This document shows, piece after piece, positions 16,411 through 24,859 of a DNA stretch of 32,700 bases. Under the pieces are notes generated by a model, which did not search any database, was not told the origin of the DNA, and worked only from the letters and a program-made list of their open reading frames with translations. The stretch is from Candidatus Corynebacterium gallistercoris (GTDB taxonomy: Bacteria > Actinomycetota > Actinomycetes > Mycobacteriales > Mycobacteriaceae). The stretch is from NCBI GenBank assembly GCA_019114175.1, contig DXFZ01000098.1:1-32700 (forward strand), written 5' to 3'. Within the stretch, counting starts at the first letter, position 1, and each line of letters starts with the position of its first letter. Both the position numbers and the translations under genes were made by a program.

Positions 16411-17706
16411 ATGTCAAACGTTGGTAAGGCACGTACCGCTCAGGAAATCCAGAAGGACTGGGACGAGAACCCCCGCTGGGCAAATGTTGAGCGCGACTAC
16501 ACCGCAGAGCAGGTTGCCGAACTGCAGGGCTCCGTTGTTGAGGAGCACACCCTGGCAAAGCGCGGCGCTGAGATCCTGTGGGAAGGCGTAACCAAGGGCG
16601 ATGACTCCTACATCAATGCTCTGGGCGCACTGACCGGCAACCAGGCTGTGCAGCAGGTTCGCGCCGGCCTGAAGGCTGTGTACCTGTCCGGTTGGCAGGT
16701 TGCAGGTGACGCCAACCTCTCCGGCCACACCTACCCTGACCAGTCCCTGTACCCGGCCAACTCCGTGCCGCAGGTTGTTCGCCGCATCAACAACGCTCTG
16801 CTGCGTGCCGATGAGATCGCTCGCGTTGAGGGCGATGACTCCGTGGACAACTGGCTGGTTCCAATCGTTGCTGACGGCGAGGCCGGCTTCGGTGGCGCGC
16901 TGAACGTTTACGAGCTGCAGAAGGCCATGATCGCCGCTGGTGCCGCTGGTACTCACTGGGAGGATCAGCTGGCTTCCGAGAAGAAGTGTGGCCACCTGGG
17001 CGGCAAGGTGCTGATCCCGACCCAGCAGCACGTGCGTACCCTGAACTCCGCACGTCTGGCAGCTGACGTTGCCAACACCCCGACCCTGGTGATCGCCCGT
17101 ACCGACGCTGAGGCTGCTACCCTGCTGACCTCCGACGTTGACGACCGCGACAAGCCATTCCTGACCGGCGGTCGCACCGCCGAGGGCTTCTACAACGTGC
17201 AGAACGGCATCGAGCCCTGCATCGCCCGTGCGAAGGCTTACGCTCCTTACGCAGACCTGATCTGGATGGAGACCGGCACCCCTGACCTGGAGGTTGCTAA
17301 GAAGTTCGCCGAGGCTGTTCGCTCCGAGTACCCGGACCAGCTGCTGGCTTACAACTGCTCCCCATCCTTCAACTGGTCTGCACACCTGGATGATGACACC
17401 ATCGCCAAGTTCCAGAACGAGCTGGGCGCCATGGGCTTCAAGTTCCAGTTCATCACCCTGGCTGGCTTCCACTCCCTCAACTACGGCATGTTCGACCTGG
17501 CTTACGGCTACGCCCGCAACCAGATGTCCGCCTTCGTGGACCTGCAGAACCGCGAGTTCAAGGCTGCCGAGGAGCGCGGCTTCACCGCTGTGAAGCACCA
17601 GCGTGAGGTTGGCGCTGGCTACTTCGACTCCATCGCCACCACCGTGGACCCGAACTCCTCCACCACCGCCCTGAAGGGCTCCACCGAGGAGGGTCAGTTC
17701 CACTAA
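16411..17706 (+). CDS. aceA: Isocitrate lyase
   Basis: This 431-residue enzyme splits isocitrate into succinate and glyoxylate, the first step of the glyoxylate shunt, needed for growth on acetate and fatty acids. It is nearly identical in layout to C. glutamicum AceA (432 residues) as remembered. The catalytic loop is KKCGH with C193 and H195; the metal/substrate region is [10 protein letters not shown] (153-162); the C-terminal part has [21 protein letters not shown]. The start [14 protein letters not shown] at 16411 matches the known N-terminus and has GAAGGAAG upstream; the in-frame ATG at 16360 would add 17 residues without support. Codons such as CTG, GTT, GCT and CGT dominate, as in strongly expressed genes. 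A strong terminator follows. Confidence 0.98.
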   Translation: MSNVGKARTAQEIQKDWDENPRWANVERDYTAEQVAELQGSVVEEHTLAKRGAEILWEGVTKGDDSYINALGALTGNQAVQQVRAGLKAVYLSGWQVAGDANLSGHTYPDQSLYPANSVPQVVRRINNALLRADEIARVEGDDSVDNWLVPIVADGEAGFGGALNVYELQKAMIAAGAAGTHWEDQLASEKKCGHLGGKVLIPTQQHVRTLNSARLAADVANTPTLVIARTDAEAATLLTSDVDDRDKPFLTGGRTAEGFYNVQNGIEPCIARAKAYAPYADLIWMETGTPDLEVAKKFAEAVRSEYPDQLLAYNCSPSFNWSAHLDDDTIAKFQNELGAMGFKFQFITLAGFHSLNYGMFDLAYGYARNQMSAFVDLQNREFKAAEERGFTAVKHQREVGAGYFDSIATTVDPNSSTTALKGSTEEGQFH

Positions 17707-18198
17707 GCCTTAGGGCTTAGGGCCTCAGGGGGCGCGAGGGCGCTTGAGCTTGCTTGAGTGCTTTCAGTGCTTGACTGCTTAGGCTAGAGGACGCACCTCA
17801 CTTACGCCCCCTCTTCGGAACCCCCATGACCTGCGCATACGCCTTGTATGCGCAGGTCTTTTTTGATCTTCAACGATAATGCCACTACCCCCACCCCTCA
17901 GAAGCAAAATAGTCGATAATGACCGGAAGTATCCTCCAAAATGCTTCGGTGCCCCAAGCCCAGTAGCAAAAGAGCGGAAAACTGGGAACGGCCTTAGTTC
18001 CTCCTCCCGTCACAAACCATCCCCACCCCTGAAGCCCCGTGAATTTGGGTTAGTTCACCGTCTCCATCCCTAAGGTCCAACCCTGAAGTCGTTCAACTAG
18101 ACCAAATCTGGGCCAAATTCGAACTAGTTCACCGACTCCATCCCTGAGGTCGTTCAACATGACCAAATCTGGGCCGAATTCGGACTAGTTCACCGACT
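17707..18198. other. 492-bp non-coding stretch between aceA and the mmpL gene
   Basis: No convincing gene. The left part (17707-17790) is rich in short CTTAG/GCTTGA repeats, then comes the aceA terminator (17828-17864). The middle (17865-18040) has visibly lower GC than the flanking genes and shows nothing I recognise. The right part holds the 61-bp repeats (18041-18202). A 64-codon open frame at 17879-18073 is Pro/Ser/Lys-rich, lacks a ribosome site and crosses the first repeat, so I do not call it. Confidence 0.7.
17828..17864 (+). terminator. Strong Rho-independent terminator of aceA
   Basis: The perfect 13-bp stem GACCTGCGCATAC / GTATGCGCAGGTC with the 5-base loop GCCTT is followed by TTTTTT. 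Confidence 0.95.
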
Positions 18199-18202
18199 TC
18201 AT
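18041..18202. repeat. Imperfect tandem repeat, about 61-bp unit, 2.5 copies
   Basis: Copy 1 is 18041-18114 (with a 12-base insertion after CCATCCCT), copy 2 is 18115-18175, and partial copy 3 is 18176-18202. Each unit contains AGTTCACCG-CTCCATCCCT, GTCGTTCAAC and GACCAAATCTGGGCC. A perfect palindrome GAACTAGTTC sits at 18121-18130. Copy 3 overlaps the stop codon of the mmpL gene. Confidence 0.85.
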
Positions 18203-20400
18203 GCCCCTTCATCAGCCCCCGGGGTGGACTGGGCTGGGTTTGCCGGCCACCAGAAGCGCTCTCCTAACAGCTGCACTACCGAAGGGATCAGTAGGGTGCG
18301 GACAATCAGGGTGTCCAGCAGCACGCCAACGAAGATCACCACTCCCACCTGCGCCAATGCAACAAGTGGCAACACTCCAAGTGCAGCAAAGACAGCCGCC
18401 AGCAGGACACCTGCGGATGTGATCACTCCGCCCGTAGAACTTAAGGCAACCAGCACCGCAGATTTCGTGGGGCTCTCACCCCCGGCGCCCTCGCCACCCA
18501 GCATCTCCCCTTCAGCCGCCACTTCAGAGCTCCGCAACGGCACCACTTCCTCCCTCGTCCGGGTGATGAGGAAGATGGTGTAATCCACGCCCAGGGCCAC
18601 CAAGAATACGAACGCATAGAGCGGAGTAGTATCCGCGAATGCGTTGAAGCCGAACACGCCGCTACTGATCCACCACCCGATACCCAGCGCAGCCACATTA
18701 GTCAGCAGAACAGTACTCACCATGATCAGGGGAGCAAGGAACGCCCGCAGCAGCACGACCAGCGCCACGAACACAAGCGCCAGCACGAGCGGGAAGATCA
18801 CCTGGCGGTCCTCGGCGGCATAGTCCTCCGCATCCACCAACTCCGCATCCTGGCCGCCGACCAGGGCAGATGTCCCTTCCGCAGCAGAGCGCAGTTCCGC
18901 TGTATCCAAGCCAGATACGCGGTAACTGACCCACTCCCCTGCCGTGACTCCTGGCACCTCCCCCTCGCCCACGGTGACGCTCTGGCCTGGGCGGATCCGG
19001 TCACCACCAGCAGCACCGGCAGCAGCGCCGGCACCAGAGCCAGAGCCGCCAACACCACCCGAACCATCACCAGAACCTCCACCACCACTACCAGACCCGG
19101 CCAGCGCCTCACCCAGGCGCTCCTCCACCTCGGCCGCTTCATCGGCGGGGGCCATGACGGTGGCGGGTGTGGCGTCCTGACCTGGGAAAGCCTTCTCCAA
19201 GTCCTCAGACGCGTTAATGGACTCCGGAGTATCGATAAACTGATCCGCCTGCTGCAATCCAGTGCGCATCTGGGTAGCCCCCACACACGCCACGCCCAAC
19301 ACCAACAAGGCGCCAGCCACCAACGCCACCGGACGGCGCCACACCACGGACCCCACCCGATCCCACACAGAATGCGTGGGTACCGCGCCGACGCGGGGGC
19401 GTCGCGGCCAGAAAATCCAACGCCCGAACAGGACAAGCGCACCCGGAAGAACCAGAGCACCGAAGAACAAAGCCACCAGCACCCCCACGGCCGCCGCGAG
19501 CCCTAGGCCGCGAGTAGTCGGCACGGAAGAAAGCAGCAGGCAGGCCACTCCCAGCACCACTGTCACAGCGGAGGCACTGATGGTCTTCACCGTGGGCCAC
19601 CAGGCCGCGGCCATGGCGGCGAAGCGAGACTCATGCGCGTGGAGTTCATCACGGTAGCGGCTGATCAGCAGCAGTGCGTAGTTGGTGCCCGCCCCGAAGA
19701 CCAGCACGGAAAGAATGCCGGCGGTGGACTCATTCCACTGTTGGCCTGCTGCGGAGAGGACCCAGGTAAAGGCCGTCGCCGCAACACGATCCGCCAGACC
19801 GATCACCAGCAACGGCAGCAGCCACAGCACCGGCGACCGGTAGGTGACGATGAGCAGCACCGCCACAATCGCGGCAGTCACCGTCAGCAGCAGGAAGTTC
19901 GCGTTGGCGAACACGTTGGACAGGTCCGCCTGCACCGCCGCCGGCCCCGTGACCTGCACCATCACACCCTCCGGCGCGGCGTCCTTCAGCTGCGCGCGCA
20001 GATCCAACACGGCGCCTGCGTTCTCGGTCAGGCCGTCCGCGTCCACGGAGATGAAGGTCATGGCGGCGGTGCCATCGTCGTTGGGGATCAGCGGCGCACC
20101 CCCTGCCTCTGCTTCCGCCCCGGCACCTGCCCCCAACTCCTTCACCACGCCACGCACCCCATCCATCTGCGCGTCCGTCATGGGATCGGAACTGGTGAAC
20201 AGCACAATCGCCGTGTTCTCTGCAGGTTCCGGCGCCAGCTGTTGCAGCTGCGCCACCTTAGTGGATTCCGCGCCGTCCGGCAGCTGCCCCGTGCCGGCTG
20301 CGGGCTGGCTCGCCGGCCCAATCGCAAGCAGCCCTCCCGCCAGGATCATGAGCAGCAGCGCTAGCCATCTGCTGTTTTTCATTGCGTTCGTGCTGCTCAT
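18199..20400 (-). CDS. MmpL/RND-family transporter
   Basis: A 733-residue inner-membrane protein with the MmpL layout. There is one N-terminal segment (about 11-30), a periplasmic domain, a block of membrane segments (about 168-330), a second segment (about 357-375), a second periplasmic domain, and a final membrane block (about 533-720). MmpL proteins use the proton gradient to export lipids or small molecules across the mycolate envelope. The signature in the first block is FGAGTNYALLLISRYRDEL, with Asn240 where MmpL3-type pumps have Asp; the second block keeps the Asp-Tyr pair (D606-Y607 in ALGVDYTIFLITRTREE). A Gly/Ser-rich stretch (about 435-466) interrupts the second periplasmic domain. 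GGAAAG precedes the ATG at 20400. The substrate is unknown. It follows two secreted-protein genes. Confidence 0.9.
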   Translation of the reverse strand: MSSTNAMKNSRWLALLLMILAGGLLAIGPASQPAAGTGQLPDGAESTKVAQLQQLAPEPAENTAIVLFTSSDPMTDAQMDGVRGVVKELGAGAGAEAEAGGAPLIPNDDGTAAMTFISVDADGLTENAGAVLDLRAQLKDAAPEGVMVQVTGPAAVQADLSNVFANANFLLLTVTAAIVAVLLIVTYRSPVLWLLPLLVIGLADRVAATAFTWVLSAAGQQWNESTAGILSVLVFGAGTNYALLLISRYRDELHAHESRFAAMAAAWWPTVKTISASAVTVVLGVACLLLSSVPTTRGLGLAAAVGVLVALFFGALVLPGALVLFGRWIFWPRRPRVGAVPTHSVWDRVGSVVWRRPVALVAGALLVLGVACVGATQMRTGLQQADQFIDTPESINASEDLEKAFPGQDATPATVMAPADEAAEVEERLGEALAGSGSGGGGSGDGSGGVGGSGSGAGAAAGAAGGDRIRPGQSVTVGEGEVPGVTAGEWVSYRVSGLDTAELRSAAEGTSALVGGQDAELVDAEDYAAEDRQVIFPLVLALVFVALVVLLRAFLAPLIMVSTVLLTNVAALGIGWWISSGVFGFNAFADTTPLYAFVFLVALGVDYTIFLITRTREEVVPLRSSEVAAEGEMLGGEGAGGESPTKSAVLVALSSTGGVITSAGVLLAAVFAALGVLPLVALAQVGVVIFVGVLLDTLIVRTLLIPSVVQLLGERFWWPANPAQSTPGADEGA
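19003..19098 (-). repeat. Gly/Ser/Ala low-complexity coding segment in the MmpL gene
   Basis: Residues about 435-466 of the transporter are almost only Gly, Ser and Ala (SGSGGGGSGDGSGG and so on). This is a flexible linker inside the second periplasmic domain and a likely site of length variation between strains. Confidence 0.7.
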
Positions 20401-20411
20401 CTGCTTCTTTC

Positions 20412-20430
20412 CTTTTTGGGGGCGACGGCC
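20412..20430 (+). repeat. Dispersed motif, copy 5 (just before the mmpL start)
   Basis: CTTTTTGGGGGCGACGGCC on the plus strand. In mmpL direction it reads GGCCGTCGCCCCC then AAAAAG, ending about 12 bases before the start codon and next to the GGAAAG ribosome site. Confidence 0.5.
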
Positions 20431-20534
20431 TTGCGCTCATCCTACCTTCCCTCTGCGACATCGGGACCGCACCGGGAAGATCGGCCTAACGAACCAAACC
20501 GCGCGCCAGCCGCACACCAGCTCCTCTCCAACCG

Positions 20535-21320
20535 CTATGAAGAGCCCAAGCTGGACGAGCCCAGCGCGTCCGAACCTGCCAGCGGCGCCGCAGGCGGGGT
20601 GGTCCCAGCCTCAAAGCCGGTGAACACGTACGGCTGCTGCGCGCCTTGCTTCGTGCACATGAAGAACGCCGCGGCATCGAAGTCCGTGCGCGCCCCGGAG
20701 GTCGGGGCTGGCAGCTGCGCCGTGAACTCGTGGGATTCCCCAGCTTTCACCTCGAACTTCTCCACCTGCCCGGCGTGCCCCGCCACGCGAGCCTTGGAGT
20801 ACGCGTCCGCGATCTCACCGCGGGTCTTGTTCGCCTTGCCCGCAAGGCCACCCAGGCCTTGGAAGATGGATTCCGCGCTGCCCAGGTCAATCTCGCCCAG
20901 GGTGATGGGGCCGATCAGCGGCAGCCTGGGGGATTTCACCGGCACGCTGGGCAGCTCCCGGTAGAGGTTGGTGCGGTAGTACTGCTCGGCCTTGGCTACG
21001 AGGTTCGCCGGGGCAACGTCGCCGCCATAGGCGCTCTTCCCACTCACTCCCGCGCAGGTAAACGCCACGTCAGAGTTGTTTTTCACGGTGCCGGTGATGG
21101 CGATGGCGCCAGCATCTGCGGCGGGGATGGTCACGGTCATCTCGTGCGAGCCGGTGACCACCACCTTCGCTGCACCGTCGGCACCCGGCACCACGTTCGC
21201 GGCCGCGGCCACGCCGGTGGTCATTCCTGTTGCGGTGGTCAGGGCGATCGCGCCCATCATGAGGCGACGGCCAACCCCGGCCCGCCCAACAAAGTCAATA
21301 GTCTTCATCCTTGTGTGCAT
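20535..21320 (-). CDS. Secreted protein, paralogue of the next upstream gene
   Basis: A 261-residue exported protein. The basic start and hydrophobic core (LMMGAIALTTATGMTTGVAAAA) form a signal peptide with cleavage probably near residue 40. The mature part shares landmarks with the neighbouring 270-residue protein: KVVVTGSHEMTVTI, a Cys in AFTCAGVS, AKAEQYYRTNLY, KARVAGHAGQVEKFEV, ARTDFDAAAFFMCTKQ and PYVFTGFEAG. It ends in a Ser/Gly tail (DALGSSSLGSS). Two cysteines could form a disulfide. I do not recognise the family. Start at 21320 or 21308 is undecided; the upstream gene stops four bases before, so translation is probably coupled. It precedes the mmpL gene by about 130 bases. Confidence 0.85.
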   Translation of the reverse strand: MHTRMKTIDFVGRAGVGRRLMMGAIALTTATGMTTGVAAAANVVPGADGAAKVVVTGSHEMTVTIPAADAGAIAITGTVKNNSDVAFTCAGVSGKSAYGGDVAPANLVAKAEQYYRTNLYRELPSVPVKSPRLPLIGPITLGEIDLGSAESIFQGLGGLAGKANKTRGEIADAYSKARVAGHAGQVEKFEVKAGESHEFTAQLPAPTSGARTDFDAAAFFMCTKQGAQQPYVFTGFEAGTTPPAAPLAGSDALGSSSLGSS

Positions 21321-21323
21321 CCT

Positions 21324-22136
21324 TTACAGCGTGATGAGGGAAGAGCCGAGGCCGCTGGACCCTTGTGCGCTGGAGCTGCCCAGGCCCGGGCGTGTGGCGG
21401 GAGCGGCGCCGGGTTCATAGCCGGCGAACACGTAGGCGGTGTTGTCAACGGTATCCGTGCAGTACAGCAGGGCTGCGGCGGCGAAGTCCGTACGTGGGCC
21501 GTGCGCTGGCGCGTCCAGTGCAACGGTGATGTCCTTTGATCCCGCAGGCTCCAAGTCAAACGGCTGCACCTCTGCCGTGTGTCCGGCCAGGCGCGCCTTG
21601 TCCCACTGCCGGAACAAGTCCGCGCGAGTGTTCACGTCACGGCCCAGCAGCAGGGATGAGCTCCCCTCCGGCACGAACTGAAGGAAACCATCGAGAGGGA
21701 GGACTCCCAATACAGGGACAGCCACCCCGTCCTGCGGCACGTAGGGCTTGGCGCGGTAGTAGTCCACGGACTTCGCCACGATGTCCGCCGTGGTCACCAC
21801 GTTGGGGGCTTCCTTGGGCTTGGAGACCTCCGCGCTGGCGGCCTGGGCCACACAGCGGAACTGGTGGTCATTGTTGTTGGTGACCGTCAGCCTCACCTGC
21901 TCATCGCTGGCAGAGTGCGGGGCCACCGTGACGGTGACATGGGGGCTGTCTGTCACCACAACTTTTCCATCGGCGGAGGCGCCGGGAAGCTGGCTGACTG
22001 CAGGGGGTGCAGCGGGAGCTGCGGAAGTTGTGCGTGCAGGTGGCGCTGCCACCGCAGTGGGCAGGCCGATGCCGGTAGCCGCGGCAGCAGCCACCGTGGC
22101 CGCCGCAATGCGGCGGCCGAGTGAATTCAGGCGCAT
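21324..22136 (-). CDS. Secreted protein, first of a tandem paralogous pair
   Basis: A 270-residue exported protein. The signal peptide is RLNSLGRRIAAATVAAAAATGIGLPTAVAAPP, with cleavage probably after AVA. An Ala/Pro-rich stretch follows, then KVVVTDSPHVTVTVAP, a Cys in HQFRCVAQ, AKSVDYYRAKPY, KARLAGHTAEVQPFDL, PRTDFAAAALLYCTD and AYVFAGYEPG, in the same order as in the following gene. It ends in GLGSSSAQGSSGLGSSLITL. The start at 22136 is chosen because AGAGG lies five bases upstream; the ATG at 22163 would add nine residues before the basic region. The function is unknown. The shared blocks indicate gene duplication, and the mmpL gene downstream suggests a cell-envelope role. Confidence 0.85.
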   Translation of the reverse strand: MRLNSLGRRIAAATVAAAAATGIGLPTAVAAPPARTTSAAPAAPPAVSQLPGASADGKVVVTDSPHVTVTVAPHSASDEQVRLTVTNNNDHQFRCVAQAASAEVSKPKEAPNVVTTADIVAKSVDYYRAKPYVPQDGVAVPVLGVLPLDGFLQFVPEGSSSLLLGRDVNTRADLFRQWDKARLAGHTAEVQPFDLEPAGSKDITVALDAPAHGPRTDFAAAALLYCTDTVDNTAYVFAGYEPGAAPATRPGLGSSSAQGSSGLGSSLITL

Positions 22137-22168
22137 GTATCCTCTTTTCAACAGTTCAAACAACAGAA

Positions 22169-22180
22169 ATCACGCGTGAT
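22169..22180. promoter_or_regulatory. 12-bp perfect palindrome between the secreted-protein operon and ramB
   Basis: ATCACGCGTGAT, about 35 bases before the start of the secreted-protein operon and about 110 bases before ramB. It could be an operator for either direction. No known corynebacterial regulator is assigned. Confidence 0.35.
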
Positions 22181-22288
22181 GAAGACAGATCATAGGCAGC
22201 CATGCGGACACCTCTTTCACCCAGGGCAAAATATATAGGGCACCCTTAGGAATCTCTCATTTTTGGGTCTGCCACTAGCATGGAAGCC

Positions 22289-23761
22289 ATGGCATCCAAC
22301 CAGGACAACCGCCCATTCGTGGGCTCCCAGCTGCGCCAGTTACGCAAAGAACGCGGCATCTCCCAGGCCCGCCTGGCGGAGCTACTGGGACTGTCCGCCA
22401 GCTATGTCAACCAGATTGAACATGATGGCCGACCGCTGACCATCAGTGTCCTGGAGAAGATCACGGACACCTTCGGCGTGGATCCCACCTTCTTCTCCCA
22501 CCAGGATTCCACCCGCCTCGTCGCGGAGATGCAGGATGTCACCCTCGATTCGGAGCTGCTCCCCAACCCCGTGGACGTGACGGAGCTGGCGGAGATGGTG
22601 AAGAACCACCCCACCCTTGCCCGCGCGTTCGTGGATATGCACTCGCGCTACCGGAATGTGGCGGACAAACTTTCCCTGCTCACGGAGGAGCGCATGCAGG
22701 GCTCGGCCATCATGTCCATCACCCCCCGCGGCGAGCTCTTCGGCCGCGCCTCCGGCCCGGAGGCTTTCTCCATGCCCCATGAGGAGGTGCGTGACTACTT
22801 CTACGCCCGCCAGAACTACGTGGATGTGCTGGACGTGCAGGCCGAAATGCTGGCCACCGCACTCAACATTGGTGAGCAGCAGATTCACCACACGGAGCAG
22901 ATCATCGCCGACCGGCTGCAGAACAACCACGGCGTGACCGTGACCTACTCCCGGGACTTGGGCGACACACAGCACCGGCTGGATACCGCCCGGCGCGTGC
23001 TGTACGTCTCCTCCAAGATGCGCCCCGGGCAGATCGCGTTCCGCCTGGCCACGGAACTCGCCTACCTGGAGGCCGGGGAGACCATCGATTCCCTCGTAGA
23101 ACTGGGGTACTTCCAATCAGAGGAATCCCGCGCGCTCGCCCGCAGGGGCCTGGCCACCTACTGGGCCGCGGCTCTCCTGCTGCCCTACAAACAATTCCAC
23201 GCCGCGGCGGAAACCAGCCGCTATGACCTGGAGTTTCTCATGCGGGAATACGGGGTGGGCTACGAGACCGTGTGCCACCGCCTTTCCACCCTCCAGCGCC
23301 CCAGCCTGCGCGGAATCCCCTGGACATTCGTACGCGTGGACCGCGCGGGGAACATGTCCAAGCGGCAATCGGCCTCCGGCCTGCACCTATCCAACTCCGG
23401 CGGCACCTGTCCGCTGTGGAACGTCTATGAGACCTTCAGCTACCCCGGCAAGATCATGCGGCAGATCGCGCAGATGCCGGATGGCCGCACGTACCTGTGG
23501 ATCGCGCGCACCGTGAACCACCACCGCGCCGCATGGGGCCAGCCCGGCAAGATGTTCGCCATCGGGCTGGGCTGCGAACTGCGCCACGCCGGGCGCACCG
23601 TCTACTCGGACGGGCTGGACCTCAAAGACACCCAGGCGGCTGTGCCCATCGGCTCGGGCTGCCGCCTCTGCCCCAGGGATAACTGCCCGCAGCGTGCCTT
23701 TCCGCCGATCCACCGGGCATTAGCGATCGACCCTCACAGATCTAGCGTCTCGCCGTACTAG
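22289..23761 (+). CDS. ramB: RamB, transcriptional regulator of acetate metabolism
   Basis: A 490-residue regulator. The N-terminal XRE-type helix-turn-helix (about residues 10-65) contains [39 protein letters not shown] and matches C. glutamicum RamB as remembered. The middle part resembles the IrrE/ImmA-like region of this family. The C-terminal part carries [16 protein letters not shown] and a cysteine cluster ([15 protein letters not shown]). RamB represses aceA, aceB and other acetate genes when acetate is absent. The start at 22289 is preferred: it fits the family N-terminus, and TAGCAT lies seven bases upstream, as for a leaderless message. An ATG at 22280 would add three residues. It converges with the membrane protein gene, with a dispersed motif between them. 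Confidence 0.93.
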   Translation: MASNQDNRPFVGSQLRQLRKERGISQARLAELLGLSASYVNQIEHDGRPLTISVLEKITDTFGVDPTFFSHQDSTRLVAEMQDVTLDSELLPNPVDVTELAEMVKNHPTLARAFVDMHSRYRNVADKLSLLTEERMQGSAIMSITPRGELFGRASGPEAFSMPHEEVRDYFYARQNYVDVLDVQAEMLATALNIGEQQIHHTEQIIADRLQNNHGVTVTYSRDLGDTQHRLDTARRVLYVSSKMRPGQIAFRLATELAYLEAGETIDSLVELGYFQSEESRALARRGLATYWAAALLLPYKQFHAAAETSRYDLEFLMREYGVGYETVCHRLSTLQRPSLRGIPWTFVRVDRAGNMSKRQSASGLHLSNSGGTCPLWNVYETFSYPGKIMRQIAQMPDGRTYLWIARTVNHHRAAWGQPGKMFAIGLGCELRHAGRTVYSDGLDLKDTQAAVPIGSGCRLCPRDNCPQRAFPPIHRALAIDPHRSSVSPY

Positions 23762-23762
23762 G

Positions 23763-23785
23763 GGTGGCGTCGCCCCCTAAAAAAG
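23763..23785 (-). repeat. Dispersed motif, copy 6 (between convergent genes)
   Basis: GGTGGCGTCGCCCCC, TA, then A5G on the plus strand, directly after the ramB stop and just before the end of the opposing gene. The GC part can fold (GGC/GCC core) but has A, not T, behind it for ramB, so it is not an ordinary ramB terminator. Confidence 0.55.
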
Positions 23786-23788
23786 AAT

Positions 23789-24841
23789 CTAAGAATCATC
23801 GAACAAGCCGGTGATCTGACTGCGGGAGAGCACCCGGCGGTTATAGGTGGCCTCGCGCACGGACTCGTCCGTATCGAAGCTCGAACCCAACGCGCCACCC
23901 AGGGTACCCAGCGAGGCAGCGAACCACGCGAGCGTCAGATAATCGATAATCGTAATATCCGCATGCACCTTGTTCTCGAAGAACTGAATCGGCACCACAG
24001 TGGCGGACACCAACAGCATGGAGATGAAAATGAGGGCATACACGCCCGTGGCGGAAAGCAGCACCGTGCCCGCGGTGGCGGCGTTATCCAGGCGGTTACG
24101 CCACCAAGCGGTGGGATCCGTGTCCCGGTCAGCGAGGCCGGAGTTCCACAGGCCGTTCTTGTAGACCAACCAGAATGTCAGCAGGGAGATGGACAGGAGG
24201 GTGATCATCACCAGTCGCCACGGGGCGATGAGGTAGCTCATCTCCCACACGGAGCCGTAGAAGATGCCGAAGCCGCCGGTCGCCACACCCGTGGCCAGGC
24301 AGCTGGAGAGCACCTTGATGAGCTTGCCGGGGCGGTTGGCGCGGATCATGCCTAGCAACAGGCGGATGGTGCGGCCGCGGCCTTCGATGACGCGGGTGGA
24401 GTCCGCCTCCACGTCGCCGCCCTCGATCTCCTCCACGCCGCGCTCTTTGGTGCCGGCGCCGGCGGGTTTGCCGCAGACCAGGCGGCTCATCTCCTGCCGC
24501 AGGCCCTCCTTGGCGCGGAGGAAGCCGAAGGCCGGGAGGCACAGCATTGTGGCGCGGCCGTTCTCCACGGTCTGGCTGATGACGGGGCGGCGGGTGGTCA
24601 GGGGGAGGTCGGTGACGTACACCAGGCGGTCCCAGCCATAGTCCCGGAGGATGCCGGGTGCGGAGTCAGCAAGACGCACGCTGCCGGAATCATCCATGGG
24701 CAGCGTGCCGGTGCGGAAGTCCAGGGTTGGGGTTTCCCCGGACACGTGTTTTTCGGAAGCCTCTTGGAGTTCTTTGAACAGAGACTTCACACGCGCTTCT
24801 GGCAGCCCGCGGTCCGCCAGAAGCCCGATCTTTTCAGGCAA
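23789..24841 (-). CDS. Membrane protein of unknown function
   Basis: A 350-residue protein with a soluble N-terminal part (about 1-170) and roughly four hydrophobic segments in the C-terminal half (starting near CLATGVATGGFGIFY, LVMITLLSISLLTFW, GTVLLSATGVYALIFISMLL and LTLAWFAASLGTLGGALG). It ends in a charged tail (TDESVREATYNRRVLSRSQITGLFDDS). The N-terminal part contains GWDRLVYVTDLPLTTRRPVISQT and LCLPAFGF. I do not recognise the family. It lies 18 bases after lpd and should be co-transcribed with it. From memory, an uncharacterised gene also lies between lpd and ramB in C. glutamicum, which supports a conserved but unknown role. Confidence 0.85.
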   Translation of the reverse strand: MPEKIGLLADRGLPEARVKSLFKELQEASEKHVSGETPTLDFRTGTLPMDDSGSVRLADSAPGILRDYGWDRLVYVTDLPLTTRRPVISQTVENGRATMLCLPAFGFLRAKEGLRQEMSRLVCGKPAGAGTKERGVEEIEGGDVEADSTRVIEGRGRTIRLLLGMIRANRPGKLIKVLSSCLATGVATGGFGIFYGSVWEMSYLIAPWRLVMITLLSISLLTFWLVYKNGLWNSGLADRDTDPTAWWRNRLDNAATAGTVLLSATGVYALIFISMLLVSATVVPIQFFENKVHADITIIDYLTLAWFAASLGTLGGALGSSFDTDESVREATYNRRVLSRSQITGLFDDS

Positions 24842-24859
24842 TTACGCCCCCTAGTGTCT

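Noticed and set aside
17879..18073. A 64-codon open frame after aceA
   Set aside because: No ribosome site, biased composition, and it runs through the first 61-bp repeat unit.
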